DNA of 24,305 bases from positions 1 through 24,305 of the forward strand of contig DDEI01000044.1 of assembly GCA_002336675.1 (NCBI GenBank), written 5' to 3'. Origin of the DNA: Flavobacteriales bacterium UBA1958 (GTDB lineage Bacteria > Bacteroidota > Bacteroidia > Flavobacteriales_D > Sanyastnellaceae). Below, one piece after another: positions 13,898-23,458 of this stretch. The notes under the pieces were generated by a model. It worked only from the letters and a program-made list of their open reading frames with translations. It was not told where the DNA came from and did no database searches. The position numbers and the translations under genes are program-made. The stretch's first letter is position 1; every line of letters begins with the position of its first letter.

Positions 13898-16186
13898 ATG
13901 AAGCAGGTAATATTTTCTATTTTACTATTAAGTTCTCTAAGTCTATGGGCTCAGGAAAACATTAACACCAATAAGTTTAGACAGCTAGGGAACGAACTTC
14001 CTACTCCTAATACTTTCAGATCGGCTAGTGGAGCTCCAGGTAGCTCTTATTGGCAGCAGCAAGCAGACTATGTCATGGATGTTAAAATCGATGAACAGAA
14101 GCAGGTTTTGAGTGGGGAAGAGACGATTACTTATACGAATAACTCGCCAGATAACTTAGAATACTTATGGCTTCAGTTAGATCAGAATGTAAGAGCTAAA
14201 TCATCAGACAGCTATAAGATTAGACAGTCAAGTATCGATGGAAATTTTGACCTTGGTAGTATCGCAGGACTAGAGCCTTGGTTTGAAGGAGGGTTTAATA
14301 TAGAAAGTGTTACTGATGCCAACGGAAGTAAAATGGACTATACCATCAATAAAACGATGATGAGGATAGATCCAACTAAAGAATTAAAATCAGGAGGTTC
14401 TATTTCATTTAAAATTAAGTGGTGGTATAACATTAATGATAGAATGAAAGTAGGAGGGCGAAGTGGGTACGAGTTTTTCGAAGCTGATGGGAATTCGCTC
14501 TACACCATCGCTCAGTTTTTTCCTAGAATGTGTGTATACTCAGACGCAGAAGGCTGGCAGAATAAGCAGTTTCTCGGTAATGGAGAATTTGCACTTCCTT
14601 TTGGAGATTATAAAGTATCTATAACAGTTCCTTCAGATCATATAGTAGGGTCTACGGGAGAACTTAAAAATGCTAAATCGGTACTTACCTCTGAACAGAG
14701 AAAACGTTTTGAGAAAGCAAAAACTGCTAATGAGCCAGTTATAATAGTAACACAAGAAGAAGCAGAGAAAGCAGAAAAAGGAAGAGAAAAAGGGATGAAA
14801 ACATGGGTTTTTCATGCAGAAAATGTACGTGATTTTGGGTTTGCTACTTCTAGAAAATTCATATGGGATGCTATGGGAGTTCAAGTTGGAGATAACCACC
14901 CTATGGCTATGAGCTATTATCCTAAGGAGGGGAATCCACTTTGGGAGCAGTTTAGTACTAGAGCTGTAGCGCAGACATTAAGAACTTACTCTAAGCATAC
15001 CATAGATTATCCATATCCAGTGGCTATATCTGTTAACGGAAAAGATATAGGAATGGAGTACCCTATGATTTGTTTCAACTATGGAAGACCAGAAGCAGAT
15101 GGAACATACACCGCTAGATTAAAGCATGGTATGATTGGCGTAATTATTCACGAAGTAGGACATAATTTCTTCCCTATGATCATCAATTCTGACGAAAGGC
15201 AGTGGACTTGGATGGACGAAGGATTAAATACATTTGTTCAGTTTCTTACTGAGAAAGAATTTGATAAAAATTATCCATCTAGAAGAGGCCCAGCTAGAAA
15301 TATCGTAGGCTATATGGCAGGTGATAAATCTAGAATATCTCCAATAATGACCAACTCTGAGAGCATTTTCCAATTCGGGAATAATGCATATGGAAAACCA
15401 GCTACAGCACTCAACATATTAAGAGAGACTGTTATGGGGAGAGATTTGTTTGACCATGCATTTAAAACTTACTGCCAAAGATGGGCATTTAAACATCCTG
15501 CTCCTGCAGATTTATTTAGAACTATGGAAGACGCATCAGCAGTGGATTTAGACTGGTTCTGGAGAGGTTGGTTCTACACAACTGACCACGTAGATATTTC
15601 TATGAGTAACGTCAAATATGTACCTGTAGGAAATGGGAATGTTACAGAAGAAAAAGCCAATGCTTCTGCAGCTAAAACCAATGAGGCTAAGGACATAACG
15701 CAAATCAGAAACGAAGAGGAAGGCTGGAAGTCTTTGGTAGAAACAGACCCTAAAGCAGTAGATTTTTATACAAATTATGATGAAAACTCATTGAATATGG
15801 CGGATGTAAAAGCAGCAGAAGAAGCGTTGCTCAACATGTCTGAAGAAGATAAAAATATGTTAGGACAAAACTTTCACCTTTATGAGCTTTCATTTGAAAA
15901 TTTAGGAGGATTAGTAATGCCTTTAATCGTTGAATTCCAGTTTACCGATGGAACATCAGACATTAGAAGAATTCCAGCAGAAATCTGGAAAATGGGTGAT
16001 ACAAAGGTTACTAAGGTATTTAAGACAGAGAAGAAAGCCATATCTATAGCCCTCGACCCATACTTAGAAACAGCGGATACAGATACTTCAAATAATTATT
16101 GGCCATCTATATTGAAGCCTTCAGATTTCAAGTTATTTAAATACAATAGCCTTGGTAATCCAATGCAAAAAAGTCTGATTAAATAG
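13898..16186 (+). CDS. M1 family zinc metallopeptidase (aminopeptidase-like), secreted
   Basis: 762 residues with a Sec signal peptide (about 1-18, ending L-S-L-W-A-Q). The N-terminal beta-domain leads to the substrate-anchoring motif G-M-E-Y-P (385-389), the M1 counterpart of GAMEN. The zinc site is H-E-V-G-H (418-422) followed by W-T-W-M-D-E-G-L-N, with Glu441 exactly 18 residues after the second His: the HExxH-x18-E gluzincin pattern. Tyr498 is a plausible catalytic tyrosine. A Lys/Glu-rich insert (about 264-300) sits before the catalytic domain. It should release N-terminal residues from peptides in the periplasm or at the surface. No T9SS C-terminal domain and no Cys after the signal peptide, so a periplasmic location is most likely (inference). 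It follows the RDD gene by 35 bases with no terminator between. Confidence 0.92.
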   Translation: MKQVIFSILLLSSLSLWAQENINTNKFRQLGNELPTPNTFRSASGAPGSSYWQQQADYVMDVKIDEQKQVLSGEETITYTNNSPDNLEYLWLQLDQNVRAKSSDSYKIRQSSIDGNFDLGSIAGLEPWFEGGFNIESVTDANGSKMDYTINKTMMRIDPTKELKSGGSISFKIKWWYNINDRMKVGGRSGYEFFEADGNSLYTIAQFFPRMCVYSDAEGWQNKQFLGNGEFALPFGDYKVSITVPSDHIVGSTGELKNAKSVLTSEQRKRFEKAKTANEPVIIVTQEEAEKAEKGREKGMKTWVFHAENVRDFGFATSRKFIWDAMGVQVGDNHPMAMSYYPKEGNPLWEQFSTRAVAQTLRTYSKHTIDYPYPVAISVNGKDIGMEYPMICFNYGRPEADGTYTARLKHGMIGVIIHEVGHNFFPMIINSDERQWTWMDEGLNTFVQFLTEKEFDKNYPSRRGPARNIVGYMAGDKSRISPIMTNSESIFQFGNNAYGKPATALNILRETVMGRDLFDHAFKTYCQRWAFKHPAPADLFRTMEDASAVDLDWFWRGWFYTTDHVDISMSNVKYVPVGNGNVTEEKANASAAKTNEAKDITQIRNEEEGWKSLVETDPKAVDFYTNYDENSLNMADVKAAEEALLNMSEEDKNMLGQNFHLYELSFENLGGLVMPLIVEFQFTDGTSDIRRIPAEIWKMGDTKVTKVFKTEKKAISIALDPYLETADTDTSNNYWPSILKPSDFKLFKYNSLGNPMQKSLIK

Positions 16187-16286
16187 AGAGTAATTAGTTG
16201 TTAAATATATCAAACTGATTAGATTGACGTTGAAGCAACTGTTTGACTAATTAAATAGTTTATTATAATTACAACAAAACTTAATT

Positions 16287-19200
16287 ATGCAATTTTATAG
16301 ATTCTTTCTGAGTATTGTTTTACTGGTGCTTTTTGTACTTTCTTCAGGAGCACAAATTACTGTAGATAATACAGTTACTCCTATCGATGCAATGCAAACA
16401 CTGCTGGGCGAGAATGTGACTATTAGTAATTTAAATTATGTAGGAAGTGCAACTCAAATTGGAGTGTTTGATTGTATAGACTGTGGGTTAGACTTTAACA
16501 GCGGAATCATTATTTCTACGGGAGATGTAGCTACTGCTACAGGCCCTAATGACCAAGGAGGAGCTGGGACCAGCTTCTTAAACGGTCCATCATCTAACTC
16601 TGACCTTGATTTTATTTCACCCACCCCGAATAATTATTTTGATATCGCGATATTAGAATTTGACTTTGTAGCTTTAGGTGATTCAGTTTGGTTTGAGTAT
16701 ATCTGGGCGTCAGAAGAATATCATTTCTATACGGTAGAAAATGGTCCTTTTGATGTTTTTGGATTATTAATTAGTGGCCCAGATATCAATGGTGCTTATT
16801 CAAATAATGCAGAAAACATAGCGCTAGTTCCTACCACAGGGGAAGGAGTAAGTAATGTCACTATAAACAATGGTCAGCAAAATACCGGACCTTGCTCTAA
16901 CTGCGAGTATTTAGTGAGTAATGGAGAGGGACAAATTGGGGAACCACAAACAACAGACCTTACAGTTGTTCAGTATGATGCATACACTACTGGTTTGGTG
17001 GCATCTCAGGGCAATCTGACCTGTGGAGAGACATATCATTTAAAATTAATAATTGCAGATGTTCAAGATGGAATTTTTGATTCTGCTATTATCTTAAAAG
17101 CAGGAAGTCTAAGTTCAAATCTTTCTGTAGGTGTAGAACTTCAAATTGAAGCTACGAATCAAGAAGGAGTTATGAACGAGGAATGCGGGGTGTCTGAACT
17201 AATTTTCACTCGTCCCGAGTCCATATCTTCAGACCTTCCTTTCACCGTGAACATAGCCTATTCTGGTTTAGCGGTAAACGGAGTAGATTATTCTGCGCTT
17301 CCTGAAGTTATTTTCTTTGATCCAGGAGTAGATGTTATTTCTTTTACTCTAGATGCATTTGAAGATGGAATAACAGAAGGTCTAGAGTCTGTTATATTAG
17401 AAATGGAAAGTGTGGCAGTTTGTCAAGGAGAAAGTATTCCGAGTTTATTTGAATTTGCGATAACAGAAAGCACACCACCTCTAATAGAAGGATACGAAGT
17501 AGATATATGCGATGGTGCTGAAATAGAAATAGCACCCATAATTACAGGTGGTTCTGGAGGATTTCTCTATGAATGGAATACTGCTGAAACCACGACGTCT
17601 ATTTTAGTGTCACCATCAACGAGTACTGAATACTCTGTTACGCTCAGTGACACATGCTTAGTGAGTACAGGTGCTACTGATATTAATGTAAATGTTTCAC
17701 AATTTCCAGAGATAGTCGTAAGTACAACTCCAAACAACGTTGATATAGACTGTAACTGGTTTGGAGAAAACGTTTCTATGACGGCTTCAGGGGGAGATGG
17801 TACTTATAATTATGCATGGCTAGATGAAGAGGGGAACAATTTAGGTTTTAGTGATAACACATATATTTTTGATAATAGTATTCAATCCTTAATAGCTCAA
17901 GTCACAGATGGATGTGGGACCATAGCTGCGGAAGAAATCACAGTAACAAATGATGTAGAGCCTCTAGTCGTAATTGTTCCAGAGGAAGTGTTTATGTGTC
18001 CAGGTGAAGTTTCCATAGAGGCAGTGATAACAGGTGAAGGTCCTTTCTTCATTAATTGGACTGACTTATCTGATTTTAGTACTATAGGAAATGAGGCCAT
18101 ATTAGATATCACTACATCAGATCCACTGACTCTTCAGATTACGGTTTCAGATAATTGTAATGGATTCTTTTTTCAAAATGTAGACGTAATTATCAGTGCA
18201 CCTGAACCTTTAGAGATTTATGCAGGACCAGATCAGGAAGGTGGTTGCTTAGAAGAATTTTTTTTAACGGGAACAGTCCTGTCAGGGGTAGAGCCATACA
18301 CATACTCCTGGGTTACTTCGGATAATCAAAATTTCGGGAACAATAGCCTTGCATCTACAGTGCTGGAAGAAACAGAGATTGTTGTTCTTACAGTATCTGA
18401 TTTCTGTAATCAAGAAACGACAGATTCCGTTAACATAGAATTAGTGATTGAACCGCTCGTGATAGAAATGCCAGTGCTTTTATCCGGAGATTGCTTGAAT
18501 ACTTTTGAAATTGAAGCGACTTCTAATTACCTAGATGATGTCATTTATACTTGGGGAGATAATGATGACTTAATTGAAGTTACTGAACTTAACGCGGCCT
18601 ATCAATCTACAGAGAGTGCAATAATAGAGCTAAGCGGAGATGCGGGATGCGGAAATACGGTCACAGCTCAAACAGAAATACTTGTAGTCTCTGAACCGAT
18701 ACAGATAACATTGGTAAACGACACTATTATTTGTTTCGAAGGATTTGCTTCACTTGCAGCTTCTTCGACAGGAGGTGCTGGAGATTTAACGTATACATGG
18801 TCAGGAAACAATCTAATAGAACAAGGGAATACTATAAACGTTTCCCCTTCGTATTCCAATTTATATGAGCTAGAAGTAACTGATCTTTGTGGAAATTCAG
18901 CTCTAAATGAGGTTTATGTAGAAGTTCAACATGTAGAAGCTCTATTTGAGGTCAGTTCACTAGGAGAAGAGACTTATTTCTTCACACCAGATTTAGACGC
19001 TCCATGTGCAGATTGTTCTTACCTATGGGAGTTTACAGATGGTTTTGAATCTGATTTAGAGTCCTTGTCCCATACGTTTAATTTGGCAGGTTATATAGGA
19101 GCCACACTTACCATAACTTCATCTGCGGGCTGCGAAAGTCTGTATACTGATCTTGTGAATGTCCCAGCAATAGTTTACATACCTAATGCCTTTACTCCAG

Positions 19201-19445
19201 ATAGTGATGGTATAAATGATGTTTGGAGAATAGAGATAATAGGTATAGATGAATATACTCTAAGAGTCTTTAACCGTTGGGGGGATTTAGTGTTTGAAAG
19301 TTTTGACCCAGAAGTTCATTGGAAGGGTGAGGATAGCTTTGGTGATTATTATGCGCCCAATGGAGTCTATTCATATATTCTTAAATACAGAAGTTTAGAT
19401 TCTCAGGCGTTCACTAAAAAGGGAAGCGTTACAATTCTGAGATAG
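16287..19445 (+). CDS. Large secreted adhesin-like protein: choice-of-anchor L domain, Ig/PKD-like repeats, gliding-motility (T9SS type B) C-terminal domain
   Basis: 1052 residues. Signal peptide 1-22 (L-F-V-L-S-S-G-A-Q). A choice-of-anchor L domain covers about 23-280; its hallmarks are G-I-I-I-S-T-G-D-V, I-L-E-F-D-F-V and W-A-S-E-E-Y. A Calx-beta-like segment (about 280-395) has N-G-V-D-Y-S-A-L-P and E-G-L-E-S-V-I-L-E. About five or six Ig/PKD-like repeats (395-880) follow, each with a G-G-x-G-x-x-x-Y-x-W core and ending near D-x-C. A PKD-like domain (about 885-960) comes next. The last 90 residues (from Y-I-P-N-A-F-T-P-D-S-D-G-I-N-D, 964) are the gliding-motility-associated C-terminal domain, with R-V-F-N-R-W-G, W-x-G and P-N-G-V-Y-S-Y. 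This sorts the protein through the type IX system to the cell surface. No enzyme domain is seen; adhesion is inferred. ATG at 16287, 100 bases after the M1 gene. Confidence 0.9.
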   Translation: MQFYRFFLSIVLLVLFVLSSGAQITVDNTVTPIDAMQTLLGENVTISNLNYVGSATQIGVFDCIDCGLDFNSGIIISTGDVATATGPNDQGGAGTSFLNGPSSNSDLDFISPTPNNYFDIAILEFDFVALGDSVWFEYIWASEEYHFYTVENGPFDVFGLLISGPDINGAYSNNAENIALVPTTGEGVSNVTINNGQQNTGPCSNCEYLVSNGEGQIGEPQTTDLTVVQYDAYTTGLVASQGNLTCGETYHLKLIIADVQDGIFDSAIILKAGSLSSNLSVGVELQIEATNQEGVMNEECGVSELIFTRPESISSDLPFTVNIAYSGLAVNGVDYSALPEVIFFDPGVDVISFTLDAFEDGITEGLESVILEMESVAVCQGESIPSLFEFAITESTPPLIEGYEVDICDGAEIEIAPIITGGSGGFLYEWNTAETTTSILVSPSTSTEYSVTLSDTCLVSTGATDINVNVSQFPEIVVSTTPNNVDIDCNWFGENVSMTASGGDGTYNYAWLDEEGNNLGFSDNTYIFDNSIQSLIAQVTDGCGTIAAEEITVTNDVEPLVVIVPEEVFMCPGEVSIEAVITGEGPFFINWTDLSDFSTIGNEAILDITTSDPLTLQITVSDNCNGFFFQNVDVIISAPEPLEIYAGPDQEGGCLEEFFLTGTVLSGVEPYTYSWVTSDNQNFGNNSLASTVLEETEIVVLTVSDFCNQETTDSVNIELVIEPLVIEMPVLLSGDCLNTFEIEATSNYLDDVIYTWGDNDDLIEVTELNAAYQSTESAIIELSGDAGCGNTVTAQTEILVVSEPIQITLVNDTIICFEGFASLAASSTGGAGDLTYTWSGNNLIEQGNTINVSPSYSNLYELEVTDLCGNSALNEVYVEVQHVEALFEVSSLGEETYFFTPDLDAPCADCSYLWEFTDGFESDLESLSHTFNLAGYIGATLTITSSAGCESLYTDLVNVPAIVYIPNAFTPDSDGINDVWRIEIIGIDEYTLRVFNRWGDLVFESFDPEVHWKGEDSFGDYYAPNGVYSYILKYRSLDSQAFTKKGSVTILR

Positions 19446-19541
19446 GACCCTTGGATCAAAGAATCATTACCTAGACTAATGCCAACTCCTTATGCACTAG
19501 ACTTGACTATTACAGAGTTTTGCTTGAGCTTTAATTACAGA

Positions 19542-19631
19542 ATGTACGCAGCTTCTTTACTTTTCATTTTTGCGTTGTCTCATACTGCGCAACAGTCAAT
19601 ACTTGTTGAAACAAACCAGCCATTACATTAA
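19542..19631 (+). pseudogene. Possible decayed 5' end of a secreted-protein gene
   Basis: A short open frame from ATG (19542) to TAA (19631) encodes 29 residues that look like a signal peptide: M-Y-A-A-S-L-L-F-I-F-A-L-S-H-T-A-Q-Q and a short mature start. Another frame (19610-19690) then reads N-K-P-A-I-T-L-T-D-P-R-Y-Y-G-E-I-G-F-S-C-W-N-P-R-W (written singly), also protein-like. A single frameshift near 19605-19612 would join them into about 50 residues. This is consistent with a truncated, frameshifted gene remnant in the 287-base gap between the surface protein and phosphatase genes. It could equally be chance; no homologue is recognised. Confidence 0.25.
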
Positions 19632-19732
19632 CAGATCCAAGGTATTATGGAGAAATAGGTTTTTCTTGCTGGAATCCGAGGTGGTTATTAAAATGAATCC
19701 AACCATTCATTAAATACTGGTAATACAAATAA

Positions 19733-21913
19733 TTAAAATTTTATTCCACCAATAGTTATATCATCTATCTGTTCTTCATTTCCTATCCAATCTTTAGTGA
19801 ATTTAGAGATAACCTTTTTCTGTTGTTCTGAAGATAAATCTTTTACAGAAAAGAGTAATTCATAAAACTTTGTATACTTGAGTTTTTTACCTTTTTTTCC
19901 ACCGAATTGATCTACCAGCCCATCAGTAAACATAAATACATCTAATGGGCCATTCACAGGTATAGTTGTATTTTTATACGACACTTTATTATTATCCCCC
20001 CAATAACCGATTGGATGATGGTCACCATCTATGACAATAGATTGATTATTCTGAATAATTAACGTTTTTGATTTAGCTCCAGCAAAAGTCAATTGGGATT
20101 TCTTCTTACTGTAATTTAATATAGAAATATCCATTCCATCTCTTACCAAAAAATCACCTTGATTAAAGCTGTTTTTCAAAAGTACATTAACCTTTTCCAA
20201 TATTAGCTTAGGGCTTGATAGCTTGAGTGTGTTAATAGCAGTCTCAAGAAAGGTCATGCACAATAGGCTTATCATAGCTCCAGGAACTCCATGACCTGTG
20301 CAGTCGGCTACTCCGAAAATTAACTCATCATTCACCTTATAGGTAAAATAAAAATCTCCTCCTACGATGCTTTTGGGCGAGTAAAATATAAAAGAGTCTT
20401 TAAAAATATTCCCCGCTAAATTCTGGTGCGCGATAACAGCACTCTGTAGCTGTTTAGCATAAATTATGCTAGAACTTAATCCTTTATTTATTCTAGCGAT
20501 TTCAATATTTCGTTCCTTGGCATCTTTTTCTAGAATTGAATTAGATAATTTTAATGATCTATTGACATTTAGCAACTCATGTTTTTGTGACTCAATTGTT
20601 CTTTTAAAGTCTGTAATATTTGTACCGTAAATATTTATGTAATTATTGGCCAAAATAGGTACAAAACTGATGGCGAAAGTATTGCTTTCAAAAATCACTT
20701 CTTTCACAATTATTTTATCTTGACTAAGAGAATCTTTTAAGTAAGGAGAGATTGTTTTGTTAAAGTCTTTAATTTTTTCATCTGAATTATTGAAAAAGGC
20801 GGTAGTTTTCTCATTCAAGAATAAAGGTTTTAACTGGAGGTTAAATCTTCCAATGATATTCGGGTTCTCTTTAGGATACTGGGCGAGTTTAATTAATTCC
20901 TCATCTTTCTCAACAGACTCTGTAATATCCAACCCAAATCCAATTGCCATTTCAAACTTATCCTGTTTACTAAATACGGGATAAAGCTTTCGCAGCACCG
21001 TTAATAATTTGCCGTCTTTGTTTTTAATTGAATCTTGCCATTCAATCGTAGACCCTGATTCTTTTATTATATTGAATTGTTTTCTTCTGTATTCTGCAAT
21101 TCCTATATCTCTATTAACATATTTACAATAATCAAAATCGTCTTTACCAACTATATAAGCTCTCAAGTCATCATTTTTTATAGCTTGAGGATTAACAAAT
21201 ATATACTTATGATTTTGATCAAATACAGCTATATCTGCTGGAATGCTATTTAGAATATTCTCATAGAAATCTTTTTGAGTACTTACTTGCTCGAATAGAG
21301 AATCCCTTTCTTTTTGGGTTTTAATAGTTGAAGTAAGATCTTGCACTTCACCTGAGAAATATGCTTTACCGTTATGATTAAAAGAGCTTAAGATAAGATT
21401 CATAGGAAATACCTCTCCATTCTTCTTAAGTCCTTCTAATCGGACTACACCTTTTCCAATGACATTCTTATTTCCTGTTTCATTGTACTTTTTCATGTCT
21501 GAATTATGCTGATCTCTCATATTTTCAGGCATTAGTATGATTAGATTTTGAGAAATCAATTCATCTCCTTCGTAACCAAAAAGTAGTTTCGCTGATTTAT
21601 TTACATATATAATTCTTCCTTTTTCATCTGAAACGAGTATTCCATTAAAACTATTTGTTATTACTTTTTCATTTAATGCTGCTATATATTTGAGTTTGTT
21701 CTGTTTTATTTGAAAGTAATAATCCAATACTAGAACAAGAGAAACCATCACGAGAGGAGCGACATCTATAACATATAATAGTGGTGTATCTTTATGCAGA
21801 CTATAGATGTCAAGCCGAGAAAAATTAAATTCAGCTAAAAAGAGTATTGATAAAATGGGAAAGAATAAACCAAAAATAAATACATATATATATTTGAGAT
21901 AGAATACATTCAT
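19733..21913 (-). CDS. Membrane-anchored PAS-PAS-PAS SpoIIE-type (PP2C) serine phosphatase
   Basis: 726 residues. Two N-terminal helices (about 8-28 and 46-66) anchor it, with a short loop between. PAS domain 1 spans about 80-195 (N-G-I-L-V-S-D-E-K-G-R-I-I-Y-V-N), PAS 2 about 212-335 (ending F-G-L-D-I-T-E-S) and a divergent PAS 3 about 340-440 (ending Y-G-T-N-I-T-D-F). A coiled coil (about 436-490) leads to the SpoIIE/PP2C domain (495-726). That domain has the metal-binding motifs G-G-D-F-Y-F (518-523), V-A-D-C-T-G-H-G-V-P-G-A (535-546), F-T-D-G-L-V-D-Q (662-669) and D-D-I-T-I (717-721), so it should be an active Mn2+/Mg2+ phosphatase. It probably turns a small-molecule or redox cue into dephosphorylation of an anti-sigma antagonist or other partner. 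No partner-switch gene is adjacent. ATG start. Confidence 0.92.
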   Translation of the reverse strand: MNVFYLKYIYVFIFGLFFPILSILFLAEFNFSRLDIYSLHKDTPLLYVIDVAPLVMVSLVLVLDYYFQIKQNKLKYIAALNEKVITNSFNGILVSDEKGRIIYVNKSAKLLFGYEGDELISQNLIILMPENMRDQHNSDMKKYNETGNKNVIGKGVVRLEGLKKNGEVFPMNLILSSFNHNGKAYFSGEVQDLTSTIKTQKERDSLFEQVSTQKDFYENILNSIPADIAVFDQNHKYIFVNPQAIKNDDLRAYIVGKDDFDYCKYVNRDIGIAEYRRKQFNIIKESGSTIEWQDSIKNKDGKLLTVLRKLYPVFSKQDKFEMAIGFGLDITESVEKDEELIKLAQYPKENPNIIGRFNLQLKPLFLNEKTTAFFNNSDEKIKDFNKTISPYLKDSLSQDKIIVKEVIFESNTFAISFVPILANNYINIYGTNITDFKRTIESQKHELLNVNRSLKLSNSILEKDAKERNIEIARINKGLSSSIIYAKQLQSAVIAHQNLAGNIFKDSFIFYSPKSIVGGDFYFTYKVNDELIFGVADCTGHGVPGAMISLLCMTFLETAINTLKLSSPKLILEKVNVLLKNSFNQGDFLVRDGMDISILNYSKKKSQLTFAGAKSKTLIIQNNQSIVIDGDHHPIGYWGDNNKVSYKNTTIPVNGPLDVFMFTDGLVDQFGGKKGKKLKYTKFYELLFSVKDLSSEQQKKVISKFTKDWIGNEEQIDDITIGGIKF

Positions 21914-22100
21914 GTAGAACGGAGAATAAAAGTGTCTTTAGCAATATAGAAAATAATTTGGTTTCATTCTGTCTTTTTCTTCTCTAAAATATTTTCTGGT
22001 TAGAAAGCTTTAATCTTTTCTAAGTGATTAGGGAATGTAATCACAATAGACCTTCCAATTCTTATATTAAATTTAGGGTCTAATTATTGTACAGTATAAA

Positions 22101-22862
22101 ATGAAACTAATGCAAATAAAAAAAAACATGAATAAAGTAATTTACCTCACCTTTACCATGGTCATCTTTTCGGTATTCTCGTCAATGGCTCAATTTGATA
22201 AACTTAAAAAAAATATTGGCAAAAGAATAGAATCAGTATCTGTATCTTCAGCGAACCTTAGTCAGCAGGAAGTAGGTTCAGGATTGAAAGAGGCACTGAC
22301 AAAAGGAGTAGAAAAAGGAGTAAGTCAACTGTCAAAACCAGATGGCTTTTTTAAAGATCTTTCAATAAAAATTCCTTTACCAGTTGAGGCTAATAAAGTT
22401 GAATCTAAATTACGTAGCCTTGGTCAAGGAAGAAAAGTTGATCAGACTATAGAGTCAATTAATAGAGCTGCTGAAGATGCCACCTTGGCTGCTAAGGACA
22501 TCTTTGTAGAGGCTATCAAAGGAATGAGCATTAATGATGCTACAAACATTCTTAGAGGTGAGGTAAACGCAGCGACAGCTTTTCTTGATAAATCTACGAG
22601 GGCTGAGTTAATTAGTGAATTTGAGCCCATAGTGAAAACTTCTTTGGATAAAGTAGGAGCCACTAAAAACTGGAAAACTATTTTCACGAACTACAACAAA
22701 TTACCGTTTGTACAAAATGTAAATCCTAATTTAGTAAGCTATGCCACTAAGAAGGCTATAGATGGATTGTTTATTCAAATAGCAAAAGAGGAATTAAATA
22801 TTCGACAAAATCCTTCTGCTCGAGGCACTGCTCTCCTCAAAAAAGTGTTTGGTGAGACATAG
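22101..22862 (+). CDS. DUF4197 domain-containing secreted protein
   Basis: 253 residues with a signal peptide ending S-S-M-A-Q (about residue 31). An internal ATG at 22128 (M10, M-N-K-V-I-Y-L) would give a more compact signal and may be the true start. The mature part is the DUF4197 fold throughout: Q-Q-E-V-G-S-G-L-K-E-A-L-T-K-G-V (about 55-70), followed by F-F-K-D-L-S-I-K-I-P-L-P and long amphipathic helices to the end, including I-F-T-N-Y-N-K-L-P-F and the L-V-S-Y-A-T-K-K-A-I-D-G-L-F segment. Such proteins occur widely in Gram-negative bacteria as periplasmic or lipoprotein-like proteins of unknown function. There is no lipobox Cys here, so it is probably soluble in the periplasm. It is divergent from the phosphatase gene with a 187-base spacer. 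Confidence 0.88.
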   Translation: MKLMQIKKNMNKVIYLTFTMVIFSVFSSMAQFDKLKKNIGKRIESVSVSSANLSQQEVGSGLKEALTKGVEKGVSQLSKPDGFFKDLSIKIPLPVEANKVESKLRSLGQGRKVDQTIESINRAAEDATLAAKDIFVEAIKGMSINDATNILRGEVNAATAFLDKSTRAELISEFEPIVKTSLDKVGATKNWKTIFTNYNKLPFVQNVNPNLVSYATKKAIDGLFIQIAKEELNIRQNPSARGTALLKKVFGET

Positions 22863-23101
22863 TGGAAGATATATAGTGACTAAGAATTTAACGAACAAAC
22901 CTATAAATCATACAGGGCAATAGAGTCTGATAAAAGTGATATTTTCTATTGAACAATAACGCAAAGAGATTTAAATCTAAAGCTTTCATTAAGCTGCTGA
23001 GAGAAGACCCTGGGAGGTAAAAATAGTTTAAGTAGAATTATTCGCGTTTATAGTTGTACTATTGGCATTCACTCAAGTGTTTTATCTTCAATGGGATTTT
23101 T

Positions 23102-23458
23102 ATGAAATTACTCACAATTCTAACTTGGCTATCAGGTTTATCTTTTGTTTATTTTGGAATAGGGTGTTTTATTTCCGATTTTATTATGTCGGAATTTAAT
23201 AGATATGGCCTGGCTAAATTCAGAACTCTCACTGGATTATTGCAATTGCTTGGTGCCGTTGGTGTAATCGTGGGGGTTTACTTCAATCCGAGGCTATTAC
23301 TATTCGCCTCTTTAGGTTTGGGAGTGTTAATGATCTGCGGCTTTATCGTGAGGATTAAAATTAGTGACAGTTTTATCAAGTGCCTTCCTTCAATTTCCTT
23401 CGCAGTTTTAAACCTTTTTATAGCTCTAAAAACCTATCTAATTTATTTTAAAAACTAG
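23102..23458 (+). CDS. DoxX-like family membrane protein
   Basis: 118 residues from the ATG at 23102; a longer reading from a TTG at 23054 would add 16 residues unlike family N-termini, so the ATG is preferred. Four helices (about 4-24, 44-60, 66-84 and 92-112). The L-S-G-L-S-F-V-Y-F-G start, the E-F-x-R-Y-G-L-A-K-F-R-T-L-T-G-L-L-Q-L-L-G-A-V-G core (written singly) and the D-S-F-I-K-C-L-P-S end are typical of DoxX-like proteins related to the thiosulfate:quinone oxidoreductase subunit and DoxD/MauE helical bundles. There is no adjacent partner subunit, and function is unknown. It converges with a paralogous gene, sharing CTAG at the stops. Confidence 0.82.
   Translation: MKLLTILTWLSGLSFVYFGIGCFISDFIMSEFNRYGLAKFRTLTGLLQLLGAVGVIVGVYFNPRLLLFASLGLGVLMICGFIVRIKISDSFIKCLPSISFAVLNLFIALKTYLIYFKN

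Noticed and set aside
16193..16260. AATTAGT/ACTAATT repeats between the M1 and surface protein genes, considered as an operator
   Set aside because: Seven AT-rich bases separated by about 45 bases are expected by chance in this composition.
19449..19642. Nine-base inverted repeat (CCTTGGATC at 19449-19457, GATCCAAGG at 19634-19642) flanking the small remnant, suggestive of a mobile element end
   Set aside because: Nine matching bases over a gap of about 180 are close to chance expectation for a region this size; there is no target duplication, transposase or further end homology.
22943..23021. Short plus-strand open frame ending in K-L-L-R-E-D-P-G-R upstream of the DoxX-like gene
   Set aside because: Only about 25 codons without a good start or recognisable family; too short to support as a gene or remnant.
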